A DNA stretch of 64,000 nucleotides from NCBI RefSeq assembly GCF_014699055.1, contig NZ_JACXAC010000002.1, positions 620,001 to 684,000 on the forward strand, in the 5' to 3' direction. Shown here in pieces: positions 18,256-26,162 of this stretch. The translations under genes were made by a program, and so were the position numbers. This stretch comes from Hymenobacter armeniacus. GTDB lineage: Bacteria; Bacteroidota; Bacteroidia; Cytophagales; Hymenobacteraceae. Positions within the stretch are counted from its first letter, which is position 1; each line of letters opens with the position of its first letter. The notes beneath the pieces were generated by a model, which was given only the letters and a program-made list of their open reading frames with translations, did no database searches and was not told the DNA's origin.

Positions 18256-18363
18256 GGTCATGCTGAGCGTAGTCGAAGCATCTCTGCCGCTTCGTTGGTA
18301 CAATGCCGATTACTTGCGCGGTAGAGATGCTTCGGCTTCGCGGACGCCAGATGAGCATGACGT
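18256..18363. repeat. Intergenic imperfect inverted repeat
   Basis: The left part GTCATGCTGAGCGTAGTCGA followed by AGCATCTCT is matched on the right by AGAGATGCT and ATGAGCATGAC, with a middle loop of about 30 bases. It fills most of the 157-bp gap between the CzcA-type pump gene and its adaptor gene, so it lies within a likely operon. The inner GAAGCATCTCT block is shared with the repeat at 11095. Confidence 0.82.
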
Positions 18364-18382
18364 GTTGTTTTTTGTTCACTGC

Positions 18383-21300
18383 TTATTGAGCATCGGTCCC
18401 GGTCAGGGCCTGAATACTGGCCACCAGCTCGTTGTATTGCCGCAGCTGCTCGAAATAAGCTTCCTGGATTTGCCAGGCGGGCTGGGTATTTACCACGTAT
18501 TCCACGTACTCGATGTCGCCGGCGCGGCGGCTTTTTTCGGCCGTGTCGAGGATAAGGCGGGCTTGCGGCAGGGCGTAGTTCTCATAGTAAAGGAGCGAAG
18601 CCTGGGCGCGGGCCAGCTGCTGGCGCAACGTGCTGAGCTGGGTGCCAAACTGCGTATTGGCGTAGTTGAGCTGCACCTGAGCCGCTTCCTCACCTATTTT
18701 GGCGGCGGCGATGCGGGCGCGTTGCGCGCCGCCGAGCAGCGGCACCGCAATGCCAGCCTGAGCCACGTTGAAGCCTTTTTCGTGGTTGATGGTTTGGGTG
18801 AAATAGCCGGCCCGGAGGTCGGGCAGGCGGCGCAGCTTTTCGAGCTTGGTTTGCTGCTGGCTGAGGGTGAGCTGCTGCTGGTAGAGGGCCAGCGTGGGGT
18901 TGGTGGTGGGCGTGAAAGCGGCTGTGTCGGCGGGCAGTAGCACGGCGCGGGGGCTGGCGGTGGTGTCGATGCTGGCCAGCCCGGGCTGGCCCAGCAGCAG
19001 GCCCAGCTGGCGGCGTTGCACCAGCAGCTCGGAGCGCAGGGTGGCGAGGCGGTTTTGCAGCTCGCGGGCCCGCGCCTCGGCCGAAACCTGCTCCAGGCGG
19101 TTGGTTTCGCCCACCTGGTAGCGGATGCGGGCGGCCCGGGCAGCACGCTGGTACAGGCTGTCCTGCCGGCGCAGCAGGGCCGCGAGGCGGTAGGTCACCA
19201 GTAGATTATAGTAGCCCGAACGGATGCTGCGGGCCAGCTCGCGACGCTGGGCGCGGGCCCGGATGGCGCCGGCCTCGGCCGTGGTTTGCAGTACCTGGCG
19301 CTGCGCGCCATACACGGTAGGAAAGGCCGACTGCTGCAGGATGTTGAAAGTCTGGTCGTTGAGCGTGCCCTGAATCTGGCCGTATTGGTAGTCGACGGTC
19401 AGGCGGGGCAGGTCGTAGGCGCTGCGGGCCAAGGCCGCCTGCTGCTGGGCCTGCAACGTGGCCGACTGCACCAGCGGGCTTTGCGCAAGGCCGGTGCTCA
19501 GCGCCTGCGAAATGCTGAGTGGCGCATTGGTGGGAGCTTTTGTGGCCTGGGCGCGGCTGGCGGCCGGCACCAGCAACAGCCCGCCCAGTAACAGCAGCAC
19601 TGCCGCCGGCACACCGGATGCACCGCCCGTTTCGGCGGCCACTTGGGCTTCGTGCGCGGCTTCGGCCGCTGCTTCGGGGCTGGGCTCGTCGTCATCCACG
19701 AAGAAGGTGTAGAGCACCGGCAGCACCACCAGCGTGAGCAGCGTGGCCGTTATCAGCCCGCCGATGACGACGGTGGCCAGCGGCTTCTGCACCTCCGCGC
19801 CGGCTGAATTCGACAAGGCCATCGGCAAGAAGCCCAACGAGGCCACCGAGGCCGTGAGCAGCACCGGCCGGAACCGCTCCTCGGTAGCGCGCAGCACCCG
19901 TTCGCGAATTTTCTTCACGCCGGCCGTGGCCAGCTCGTTCAAGCTGGCAACCAGTACAATGCCATTCAGAACCGCCACGCCAAACAGCGCGATAAAGCCC
20001 ACGCCGGCCGAAATGCTGAACGGCATCCCGCGCAGCCCCAGTGCCAGCACGCCGCCAATGGCCGCCAGCGGAATGCCCGTGAAAATCAGCAAGGCTTCCT
20101 TCACCGAGCGAAAGGCCAGGAACAGCAGCATGAAAATCAACACCAACGACACGGGTACGGCAATGGCCAGCCGGTCTTTGGCGTGGTTCAGGTTTTCGAA
20201 CTGGCCGCCGTATACGATGCTGTAGCCGGGCGGCAGGCGCAGGCCGGTTTTTAGCCTGCCCTGGATGTCCTGCACGAGGCTTTGCACGTCGCGGCCGCGC
20301 ACGTTCACGCCGATGTTGACGCGGCGGCGGGCGTCGTCGCGCGAAATCTGGGCCGGAGCGGGTTTCAGGGCCACGGTGGCCACTTCGCTCAGCGGAATCT
20401 GGCCGCCGTCGGGCAGCGACACCAGCAGCTGGTTGAGGTCGTCGGGGCCGCGGCGGTGCAGCGAGTCGAGGCGCAGCACGAGGTCGAAGCGGCGCTCGCC
20501 TTCGTACACCTGGCCGGTGGTTTGGCCGGCGAAGGCGGTTTGCAGCAGCGTGTTGAGGTCCATCACGCGCAGGCCGTACTGGGCCAGCTTGGCGCGGTCA
20601 TACATCACGCGCAGCTGCGGCAGGCCGATAATCTGTTCCACTTTGATGTCGCCCACGCCCTGCAGCGGGCGAATAATGGCGGCGGCCTCGTCGGCCTTGG
20701 CCTTGAGCAGGTCGAGGTCGTCGCCGTAAATCTTCACCGACACGTCCGACTTCACCCCCGAAATCAGCTCGTTGAAGCGCATCTGGATGGGCTGCTGAAA
20801 CTCCAAGCTCACGCCGGGCACGCCGGCCAGGGCCTTTTGCATCTTGTTGGCCAGCTCCTCGCGGGTACTGGCGCTGGTCCAGTCGGCATGGTCTTTCAGG
20901 ATAATCATGATGTCGCCGTCTTCGAGCGACATGGGGTCGGTGGGGATTTCGGAGGTGCCGATTTTGCCCACCACCTGCAGCACTTCCGGAAACTGGCTTT
21001 TGAGAATGCGCTGAATCCGGCCCGTTATCAGGATGCTCTCATGGAGCGACGAGCCGGGCGCCAGGGTCACGTTCATGGCAAAGTCGCCCTCGTCGAGCTG
21101 CGGAATAAACTCGCCGCCCAAGCGCGAAAACACGAAGCCGCCCAGCGCCAGCAGCCCCACGGCCACGCCCACCACCAGCCAGCGCATCCCCAGCGCCGCC
21201 CGAATAATCGGGTCGTAACCGCGGTGCAGAAAGCCCACAATGCGGTCGGCCAGGTTGGGCTTTTCGCTGATGGTTTTCTTCAACGCCCAGGCCGTGACGG

Positions 21301-22798
21301 CCGGCACGTACGTCAGGCACATGAGCATGGCGCCCAGAATGGCGAAGCTCACCGTGAGGGCCATGGGCCGGAACATCTTGCCCTCCACGCCGGTGAGCGA
21401 GAGGATGGGCAGGTACACAATCAGGATGATGAGCTGGCCGAACAGGGCCGATTTCATGAGCCGGTTGGTGACGCCCTCCGTGATGTCGTCCATGGTTTCG
21501 TGGGCGGCTTTGAGGCGCTCGTGCAGCAGGTGGGCAATGACGGCCTCCACAATAATCACGGCCCCGTCCACGATGAGGCCAAAGTCCAACGCGCCCAGGC
21601 TCATGAGGTTGGCCGATACGCCAAAGGTCTTCATCATGCCCAGGGCGAAGAGCATGCACAGCGGAATCATGCCCGCCACCACCAGCCCGGCCCGCAGGTT
21701 GCCGAGCAGCAATAGCACCACCACCACCACGATGATGCCGCCCTCAATCAGGTTTTTGACCACGGTATGAATGGCCTTGTCCACCAGCTTGGTACGGTCG
21801 AGGAAGGGCTCGATGACGAGGCCTTTGGGCAGCGTTTGCTGGATTTCGGCCACCCGGGCCTTCACGTTTTTAATGGTGGCCTCGGAGCTGGCGCCTTTGA
21901 GCATGAGCACCACGCCGCCCACGGTTTCGCCCTGGCCGTCGCGGTTCATGGCGCCGTAGCGCACGGCGTGGCCGAAGCGCACGGCCGCGATGTCGCGCAC
22001 CAGCAGCGGCGCGCCGCCCTGGCCGGGCCGGGCCACGGGCTTCACCACGATGTTGCCGATGTCCTGCAACGACGTGGCCCGGCCCTCGCCCCGGATGAAA
22101 AACGCGCGTGGGCCGCGCTCCAGGTAGCTGCCGCCGGCGTTACCGTTGTTGGCTTGCAGGGCCTCGTAGAGTTCGGCCATGCTCACGCCCGCGCCGGCCA
22201 GGCGGGTGGGGTCCACGCTCACCTCGTACTCCCGCACGTAGCCGCCGAAGCTGCTCACGTCCACCACGCCGTTCACGCCGGCTAGTCGCCGCTTCACGAG
22301 CCAGTCCTGGATTTCGCGCAGCTCGGCCAGGCCGTACCGCTTCTCGTAGCCCTTGTCTACTTTGATGGTGTACTGGTAAATCTCGCCCAGGCCGGTGGTG
22401 ATGGGCGCCATGCCCGGCGCCCCCAGGCCCTGGCCAAGGTCGGCTTCGGCTACCTTGAGTTTCTCGGCCACCAGCTGGCGGGTGTGGTAGGTGTCCACGT
22501 CTTCCTCAAACACCACGGTAATCACCGACAGTCCGAAGCGGGAAATCGACCGGATTTCGGTGACGCCTGGGATGGTGCGCAGCTGCAATTCGAGCGGCAC
22601 GGTGATGAGCTGCTCCACCTCCTGCGCCGCCAGCGCGGGGCTTTGGGTGATGACCTGAACCTGGTTGTTGGTGACGTCCGGAATGGCGTCGAGCGGCAGG
22701 CTGGCGGCCGAAAAAATGCCCCAGGCCAGCAGCCCGGCCAGCATCAGCGCCACCAGTATCTTGTTGCGGATGCTGAAATTAATAATTGCCGAAATCAT
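18383..22798 (-). CDS. Heavy-metal efflux RND pump (CzcA-type) fused to a TolC-like outer-membrane factor
   Basis: A 1471-residue fusion. Residues 1-~1045 are a complete HME-type RND transporter with twelve membrane segments, and the TM4 motif DFGLIVDGAVIIVEAV carries the proton-relay Asp/Glu residues. The cleft segment MRFNELISGVKSDVSVKIYG matches CzcA/CnrA-type pumps, and the Met triad of CusA is not visible, so divalent cations (Co, Zn, Cd, Ni) are more likely than Cu or Ag. A hydrophobic stretch around 1063-1082 ending in VPAASRAQA follows, then residues ~1085-1471 form a TolC-family outer-membrane factor with its coiled coils (LSISQALSTGLAQSPLVQSA). This fusion is known in Bacteroidota. 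The adaptor gene follows; a His/Cys-rich exported protein precedes it. Confidence 0.93.
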   Translation of the reverse strand: MISAIINFSIRNKILVALMLAGLLAWGIFSAASLPLDAIPDVTNNQVQVITQSPALAAQEVEQLITVPLELQLRTIPGVTEIRSISRFGLSVITVVFEEDVDTYHTRQLVAEKLKVAEADLGQGLGAPGMAPITTGLGEIYQYTIKVDKGYEKRYGLAELREIQDWLVKRRLAGVNGVVDVSSFGGYVREYEVSVDPTRLAGAGVSMAELYEALQANNGNAGGSYLERGPRAFFIRGEGRATSLQDIGNIVVKPVARPGQGGAPLLVRDIAAVRFGHAVRYGAMNRDGQGETVGGVVLMLKGASSEATIKNVKARVAEIQQTLPKGLVIEPFLDRTKLVDKAIHTVVKNLIEGGIIVVVVVLLLLGNLRAGLVVAGMIPLCMLFALGMMKTFGVSANLMSLGALDFGLIVDGAVIIVEAVIAHLLHERLKAAHETMDDITEGVTNRLMKSALFGQLIILIVYLPILSLTGVEGKMFRPMALTVSFAILGAMLMCLTYVPAVTAWALKKTISEKPNLADRIVGFLHRGYDPIIRAALGMRWLVVGVAVGLLALGGFVFSRLGGEFIPQLDEGDFAMNVTLAPGSSLHESILITGRIQRILKSQFPEVLQVVGKIGTSEIPTDPMSLEDGDIMIILKDHADWTSASTREELANKMQKALAGVPGVSLEFQQPIQMRFNELISGVKSDVSVKIYGDDLDLLKAKADEAAAIIRPLQGVGDIKVEQIIGLPQLRVMYDRAKLAQYGLRVMDLNTLLQTAFAGQTTGQVYEGERRFDLVLRLDSLHRRGPDDLNQLLVSLPDGGQIPLSEVATVALKPAPAQISRDDARRRVNIGVNVRGRDVQSLVQDIQGRLKTGLRLPPGYSIVYGGQFENLNHAKDRLAIAVPVSLVLIFMLLFLAFRSVKEALLIFTGIPLAAIGGVLALGLRGMPFSISAGVGFIALFGVAVLNGIVLVASLNELATAGVKKIRERVLRATEERFRPVLLTASVASLGFLPMALSNSAGAEVQKPLATVVIGGLITATLLTLVVLPVLYTFFVDDDEPSPEAAAEAAHEAQVAAETGGASGVPAAVLLLLGGLLLVPAASRAQATKAPTNAPLSISQALSTGLAQSPLVQSATLQAQQQAALARSAYDLPRLTVDYQYGQIQGTLNDQTFNILQQSAFPTVYGAQRQVLQTTAEAGAIRARAQRRELARSIRSGYYNLLVTYRLAALLRRQDSLYQRAARAARIRYQVGETNRLEQVSAEARARELQNRLATLRSELLVQRRQLGLLLGQPGLASIDTTASPRAVLLPADTAAFTPTTNPTLALYQQQLTLSQQQTKLEKLRRLPDLRAGYFTQTINHEKGFNVAQAGIAVPLLGGAQRARIAAAKIGEEAAQVQLNYANTQFGTQLSTLRQQLARAQASLLYYENYALPQARLILDTAEKSRRAGDIEYVEYVVNTQPAWQIQEAYFEQLRQYNELVASIQALTGTDAQ

Positions 22799-22949
22799 GC
22801 GATACGGTGCGCTATGGCCCGGCCCGAACGCGGCGAAACAGCCAGCCCGGGGAAGGCGCTAACATTCCAATAAGAGAGGGGAGGGGCCGGAATTTGGGGG
22901 CCGGGGCCTGGTCAGGCGCGGGCACACTGCGTCCGGGGGCGCAAGCGGG

Positions 22950-23366
22950 CTAGGCTCGGGGCGGCTGACCCAGCGAGGCGCTGAGGCTGAAGGCATAGCG
23001 CGGCGCGGTGGCAGCGCGGTAGGCCCGTGCAGCGGCCGTTTCGGGCCGTGCCACCTGCACCAACCGCGTCACGGGCGTTACCACGAAGCTGAGCTGTACG
23101 CAGCCGTGGTGACAGCGCAGGGGCAGGTTGTGGTGGTCTTGCTGGTGGCGGGGCGAGAGCGTGCAGCCCGCGTAATGCTTGGTGCCCGCGCCGTAGTGCT
23201 CGGCAATGAACTCGCTGAAGCTCAGCCCGCCGCCGGCTGCGGAGTGGTGGTATTCGTAGTGCTTCACCAGCTCTGGCAGCTTGGCCAGCTCGCCCAGGTC
23301 ATTCTCCGGAATGAAGCTGCCCAGCAGCATCAGTATTCCCAGAAAGAAGGCGAGGGTGGAGCGCAT
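22950..23366 (-). CDS. His/Cys-rich exported protein near metal efflux operon
   Basis: A 138-residue protein with a signal peptide (MRSTLAFFLGILMLLGSFIPE), then an acidic segment and a conserved-looking SFSEFIAEHYG motif. A central part follows that is rich in His and Cys (HQQDHHNLPLRCHHGCVQ), well placed to bind metal ions. The C-terminus is Arg/Ala-rich. Small proteins of this layout (EHY motif plus HxxLP and cysteines) are frequently found just upstream of CzcA-type pumps in Bacteroidota, so a periplasmic metal-sensing or metal-buffering role is a reasonable inference. The gene is on the same strand as the pump, 151 bp upstream. Confidence 0.72.
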   Translation of the reverse strand: MRSTLAFFLGILMLLGSFIPENDLGELAKLPELVKHYEYHHSAAGGGLSFSEFIAEHYGAGTKHYAGCTLSPRHQQDHHNLPLRCHHGCVQLSFVVTPVTRLVQVARPETAAARAYRAATAPRYAFSLSASLGQPPRA

Positions 23367-23458
23367 AGCGCGAAATTAACGCTTGGGCACGGTAAATGTT
23401 TGTAGGAGGCCTGCACTGCTGCCGCCTGCACCTGCTAATGCGTCCTTTTCCCCCGCCG

Positions 23459-23466
23459 TACTTTTG
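23459..23466 (+). promoter_or_regulatory. Bacteroidota -7 element close to a start codon
   Basis: TACTTTTG fits the TAnnTTTG consensus of the primary sigma factor and lies 4 bases before ATG 23471. If it is used, the transcript would start at or near the start codon, giving a leaderless or nearly leaderless mRNA. No convincing -33 TTG is seen at the ideal distance. Confidence 0.45.
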
Positions 23467-23470
23467 CCCC

Positions 23471-24340
23471 ATGCGCTTTCTCCTCACGTTCCTCATTGGC
23501 ATGGCCGCGCTGGCGGCCCAGGCCGGCCCGCCGCAGCTGCTGCTCGACGTGGCCCGTTTCCGCAATATTGACAAGGTGCAGAAGGGCGCCGAAGTCGAAA
23601 TCTACGTGACCGTGCCCACGCAGCCGCTGACGTACCGGCAGCGGGCGCCCCGCTCGTTTCAGTCGGCCGCCACCGTCACGCTCGACGTGCTGAAGGCCGA
23701 CGGCACTTCCGCCTACCACGAGGTGGTGACGCTGAAGCCGCCGGTGCTCAACGACACCACCATCGCCATCAAAAACCCGCAGAGCTTTCTGAAGCGCATC
23801 TACCTGCCCGACGGCAAGTACACCCTGCGCGGCACCGTGAAAGACCAGTACCGCAGCGCCAACGGCGAAACCACCGTCGAAAAGCCCTTGGTGCTGGAAG
23901 CGCCCGCCGGACCTTTCCTGAGCGACGTGGTGCTGCTGGCCCGCCCGGCCGCCAAGAGCGGCGGCGACGACAACTTTGCCCGCGGCGGCTACCGCCTCAC
24001 CCGCGCGCCGGGCGGCACCTACGGCCGCGGCGCCGACAACATCTTCTTCTACACGGAGCTGCACAACGCGCCCCAGGGCCAGCCCCTGCGCGTGCACTAC
24101 CACCTCACCACGCCCGACGGCTCGGCCGCCGACGCCGACGCCTCGCTCACCCCGCAGTCGGGCCGCCCCACCACCATCGCGGGGCAAATGCCGCTGGGGC
24201 CGCTGCCCGACGGGCCCTTCACGCTCTTCATTGAAGTGTACGGCGGGCCCGGCAACAAGAAATTGCTGGCCGGCCACCGCGCCATTGGCCAGCGGGCCTC
24301 GGCCGAATTTGCGCCCGGGGGCGCAGCAGTGCCCCGCTAA
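23471..24340 (+). CDS. Secreted protein, GWxTD-family N-terminal-like (290 aa)
   Basis: An exported protein (signal peptide MRFLLTFLIGMAALAAQAG) of mostly beta-strand composition. The segment LDVARFRNIDKVQKGAEVEIYVTVPTQPLTYRQR, followed by an AATVTLDVLKADG-like strand, resembles the N-terminal beta-sandwich of the GWxTD-domain proteins of Bacteroidota, but the GWxTD helical domain itself is missing. The second half (RGADNIFFYTELHNAPQGQPLRVHYHL and PLPDGPFTLFIEVYG) may be a second Ig-like sandwich. It is followed after two bases by the LpxL-like acyltransferase gene, so the two are very likely translated from one transcript. Function unknown. Confidence 0.68.
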   Translation: MRFLLTFLIGMAALAAQAGPPQLLLDVARFRNIDKVQKGAEVEIYVTVPTQPLTYRQRAPRSFQSAATVTLDVLKADGTSAYHEVVTLKPPVLNDTTIAIKNPQSFLKRIYLPDGKYTLRGTVKDQYRSANGETTVEKPLVLEAPAGPFLSDVVLLARPAAKSGGDDNFARGGYRLTRAPGGTYGRGADNIFFYTELHNAPQGQPLRVHYHLTTPDGSAADADASLTPQSGRPTTIAGQMPLGPLPDGPFTLFIEVYGGPGNKKLLAGHRAIGQRASAEFAPGGAAVPR

Positions 24341-24342
24341 GC

Positions 24343-25263
24343 ATGGCGACCAAAGGCGCGCTTTCCGGCACCGGCCGGCCCTATGCCTGGTACTTCGAGC
24401 CGCTGCGCTGGCTGCTGCTGGGCCTGGCGCACCTGCCGCTGGCCGTGCTCTACGGGCTGGCCGAGGGCATTTATTTCCTGCTGGCCTACGTGGTGCGCTA
24501 CCGCTGGCGCGTGGTGACGGACAACCTGCGCAACTCGTTTCCGGAGCAAAGCCCGGCCGAAATTGAGCGCACCGGCAAGGCGTTCTACCGCCACTTCTCG
24601 CAGGTGGTGGTAGAGATTTTGAAGCTGGCCGCCATCTCGCCCGCCGAGCTGGCCCAGCGCATGCGCTTCGTGAACCCCGAGCTGATGACGCGCCACTTCG
24701 CCGACAAGCGCCTGGTGCTGTCGCTGGGCTCGCACATGGGCAACTGGGAATGGATACTGAGCGGCGCCGCGCTAGAGTTTCCGGGCCGGGCGGCGGGCGT
24801 GTACAAGCCGCTCAACAACTTGTTTTTCGAGGATTTCATGCGGCGCCTGCGCACCCGCCTGGGGGCCGATGCCGTGCCCATGCTCGCCACGCTCCGGTAC
24901 CTGGTGGCTCACAAGGGCCAAGGGCACACCCTGAGCCTGCTGACCGACCAGGCCGCCGGCCCGGAGGACCGGCCCTATTGGACCACTTTCTTGAACCAAG
25001 ACACTAGCTTCTACACCAGCGCCGACCGGCTGGCCGTGCAGCTCGACTGCGCGGTGCTCTACGTGGGCATCCGGCGGGTGCGGCGGGGGTACTACGAAGT
25101 CACGTTCACGGAGCTGCCCGATGGGAGGGAGGCAGCCAACGCCCCGGCGGGCACCTTTCCGGTCACGGAAGCCTTTGCCCGGCAACTGGAAAAGGACATG
25201 CGCGCCTCGCCCGAGCAGTATTTGTGGACGCACCGGCGGTGGAAGCACAAGCGCAGCCCATGA
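24343..25263 (+). CDS. LpxL/HtrB-type lipid A acyltransferase
   Basis: A 306-residue member of the lysophospholipid/lipid A acyltransferase family, which adds a secondary acyl chain to lipid A at the inner membrane. The N-terminal hydrophobic segment (LRWLLLGLAHLPLAVLYGLA) anchors it in the membrane, and the HX4E catalytic motif HMGNWE is at His131-Glu136 with RRLRTRLG, TDQAAG and the late AFARQLEKDM in order. Typical HtrB proteins have HX4D/E, so this fits. The final three codons fall inside the perfect 64-bp palindrome at 25253, and the gene has an ATG start two bases after the preceding stop (24340), indicating translational coupling. Confidence 0.92.
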   Translation: MATKGALSGTGRPYAWYFEPLRWLLLGLAHLPLAVLYGLAEGIYFLLAYVVRYRWRVVTDNLRNSFPEQSPAEIERTGKAFYRHFSQVVVEILKLAAISPAELAQRMRFVNPELMTRHFADKRLVLSLGSHMGNWEWILSGAALEFPGRAAGVYKPLNNLFFEDFMRRLRTRLGADAVPMLATLRYLVAHKGQGHTLSLLTDQAAGPEDRPYWTTFLNQDTSFYTSADRLAVQLDCAVLYVGIRRVRRGYYEVTFTELPDGREAANAPAGTFPVTEAFARQLEKDMRASPEQYLWTHRRWKHKRSP

Positions 25264-25316
25264 AATGAAAAAGGCCGTTCTGCTAGCAGAACGGCCTTTT
25301 TCATTTCATGGGCTGC
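25253..25316. terminator. Perfect 64-bp palindrome / bidirectional terminator
   Basis: Bases 25253-25316 are an exact palindrome; every pair i + j = 25569 was checked as complementary, centred on CTAG. The arms contain AAAAAGGCCGTTCTG and its mirror with T-tracts on both sides, so a strong hairpin followed by U-rich sequence can form on either strand. It separates the convergent acyltransferase (stop 25263, inside the palindrome) and Sua5 (stop 25326) genes. Confidence 0.9.
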
Positions 25317-25325
25317 AAACGGTTT

Positions 25326-25958
25326 CTACAAGTACTGCTCAATGTCCCCGGCGCCTTCGCGCACGATTTCAAACTCGTCGTTCACGCAGTCGACGATGGT
25401 GCTGGGGGTGTTGCCGCCGAAGCCGCCGTCGATGACGAGGTCCACGAGCAGGCGGTACTTCTCGTAAATCAGGTCCGGGTCGGTCACGTATTCTTCCAGG
25501 GTTTCCTCGCTTTCGCGCACCGAGGTGCTCACGATGGGGTTGCCGAGCTCCTTCACTAGCTGGCGGATAATCTGGTTGTCGGGCACGCGGATGCCGACGG
25601 TTTTGCGCTTCACGCCGCCGAAGCGGGGGGCGTTGGCGCTGGCCTCGAACAGGAAGGTGAACGGGCCGGGCAGGGCTTTCTTGATGACTTTGTAGGTGGC
25701 CGTGGTGATGCCGTGGGCGTAGTCGGAGATGTGCGACAGGTCGTAGCAGATGAAGCTCAGGTTGGCCTTGTCGGGGTGAATGCCTTTGATGCGGCACACG
25801 CGCTCCACGGCTTTGGCATTGGTTACGTCGCAGCCGATGCCGTACACGGTATCGGTGGGGTAAATAATGACTCCCCCTTTGCGCAGTACCTCAACGGCTT
25901 GCTGAATACGGTTTTGCGGCGGATTTTCGGGGTGAATGCGAAGAAGAGTGGCGGGCAT
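25326..25958 (-). CDS. L-threonylcarbamoyladenylate synthase (Sua5/YciO/YrdC family)
   Basis: A 210-residue enzyme that makes threonylcarbamoyl-AMP from Thr, bicarbonate and ATP, the donor for the t6A modification of ANN-reading tRNAs. The YrdC fold is shown by GGVIIYPTDTVYGIGCDV, the loop VCRIKGIHPDKANLSFICYDL and the segment PGPFTFLFEASANAPRFGGVKRKTVGIRVPDN, with STSVRESEETLEEY near the C-terminus. Start ATG 25958 (MPATLLRIHPENPPQNR). The Bacteroidota form is closer to the YciO group, so tRNA specificity is likely but not certain. The gene is divergent from mltG and terminates at the palindrome. Confidence 0.92.
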   Translation of the reverse strand: MPATLLRIHPENPPQNRIQQAVEVLRKGGVIIYPTDTVYGIGCDVTNAKAVERVCRIKGIHPDKANLSFICYDLSHISDYAHGITTATYKVIKKALPGPFTFLFEASANAPRFGGVKRKTVGIRVPDNQIIRQLVKELGNPIVSTSVRESEETLEEYVTDPDLIYEKYRLLVDLVIDGGFGGNTPSTIVDCVNDEFEIVREGAGDIEQYL

Positions 25959-26122
25959 GGGGTGTGGTGGGGATTGAAGGCGTGAAGGCCAGCCGCAGCC
26001 GGCGATGAACAGCCCCCGGCGGCGGCGCGGGGCCGGCCAAGCCGAAGGGGCGGGCAAGGTACTACGCCCGGCCGGAACGAACCAACTACGCACGGCCCGC
26101 GCGTCCGGGTTGCCGGGCTTCG

Positions 26123-26130
26123 TACTTTTG
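26123..26130 (+). promoter_or_regulatory. mltG: Probable -7 promoter element of mltG
   Basis: TACTTTTG matches the TAnnTTTG consensus and ends 32 bases before ATG 26163, a normal distance for a promoter. A TTG near 26110 is too close to serve as a -33 element, so this call rests on the -7 box alone. Confidence 0.5.
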
Positions 26131-26162
26131 GCGCCGCTCCCTCGCTTTTCTTCGCCATTCCC

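Noticed and set aside
17042..18379. 445-residue version of the metal-efflux adaptor
   Set aside because: The first 51 residues derive from the repeat at 18256 and are not a signal peptide; the lipoprotein signal begins at 18226.
25253..25316. Phage attachment site or integron attC
   Set aside because: There is no integrase, and no core or tRNA end at the site; T-tracts on both sides fit a bidirectional terminator.
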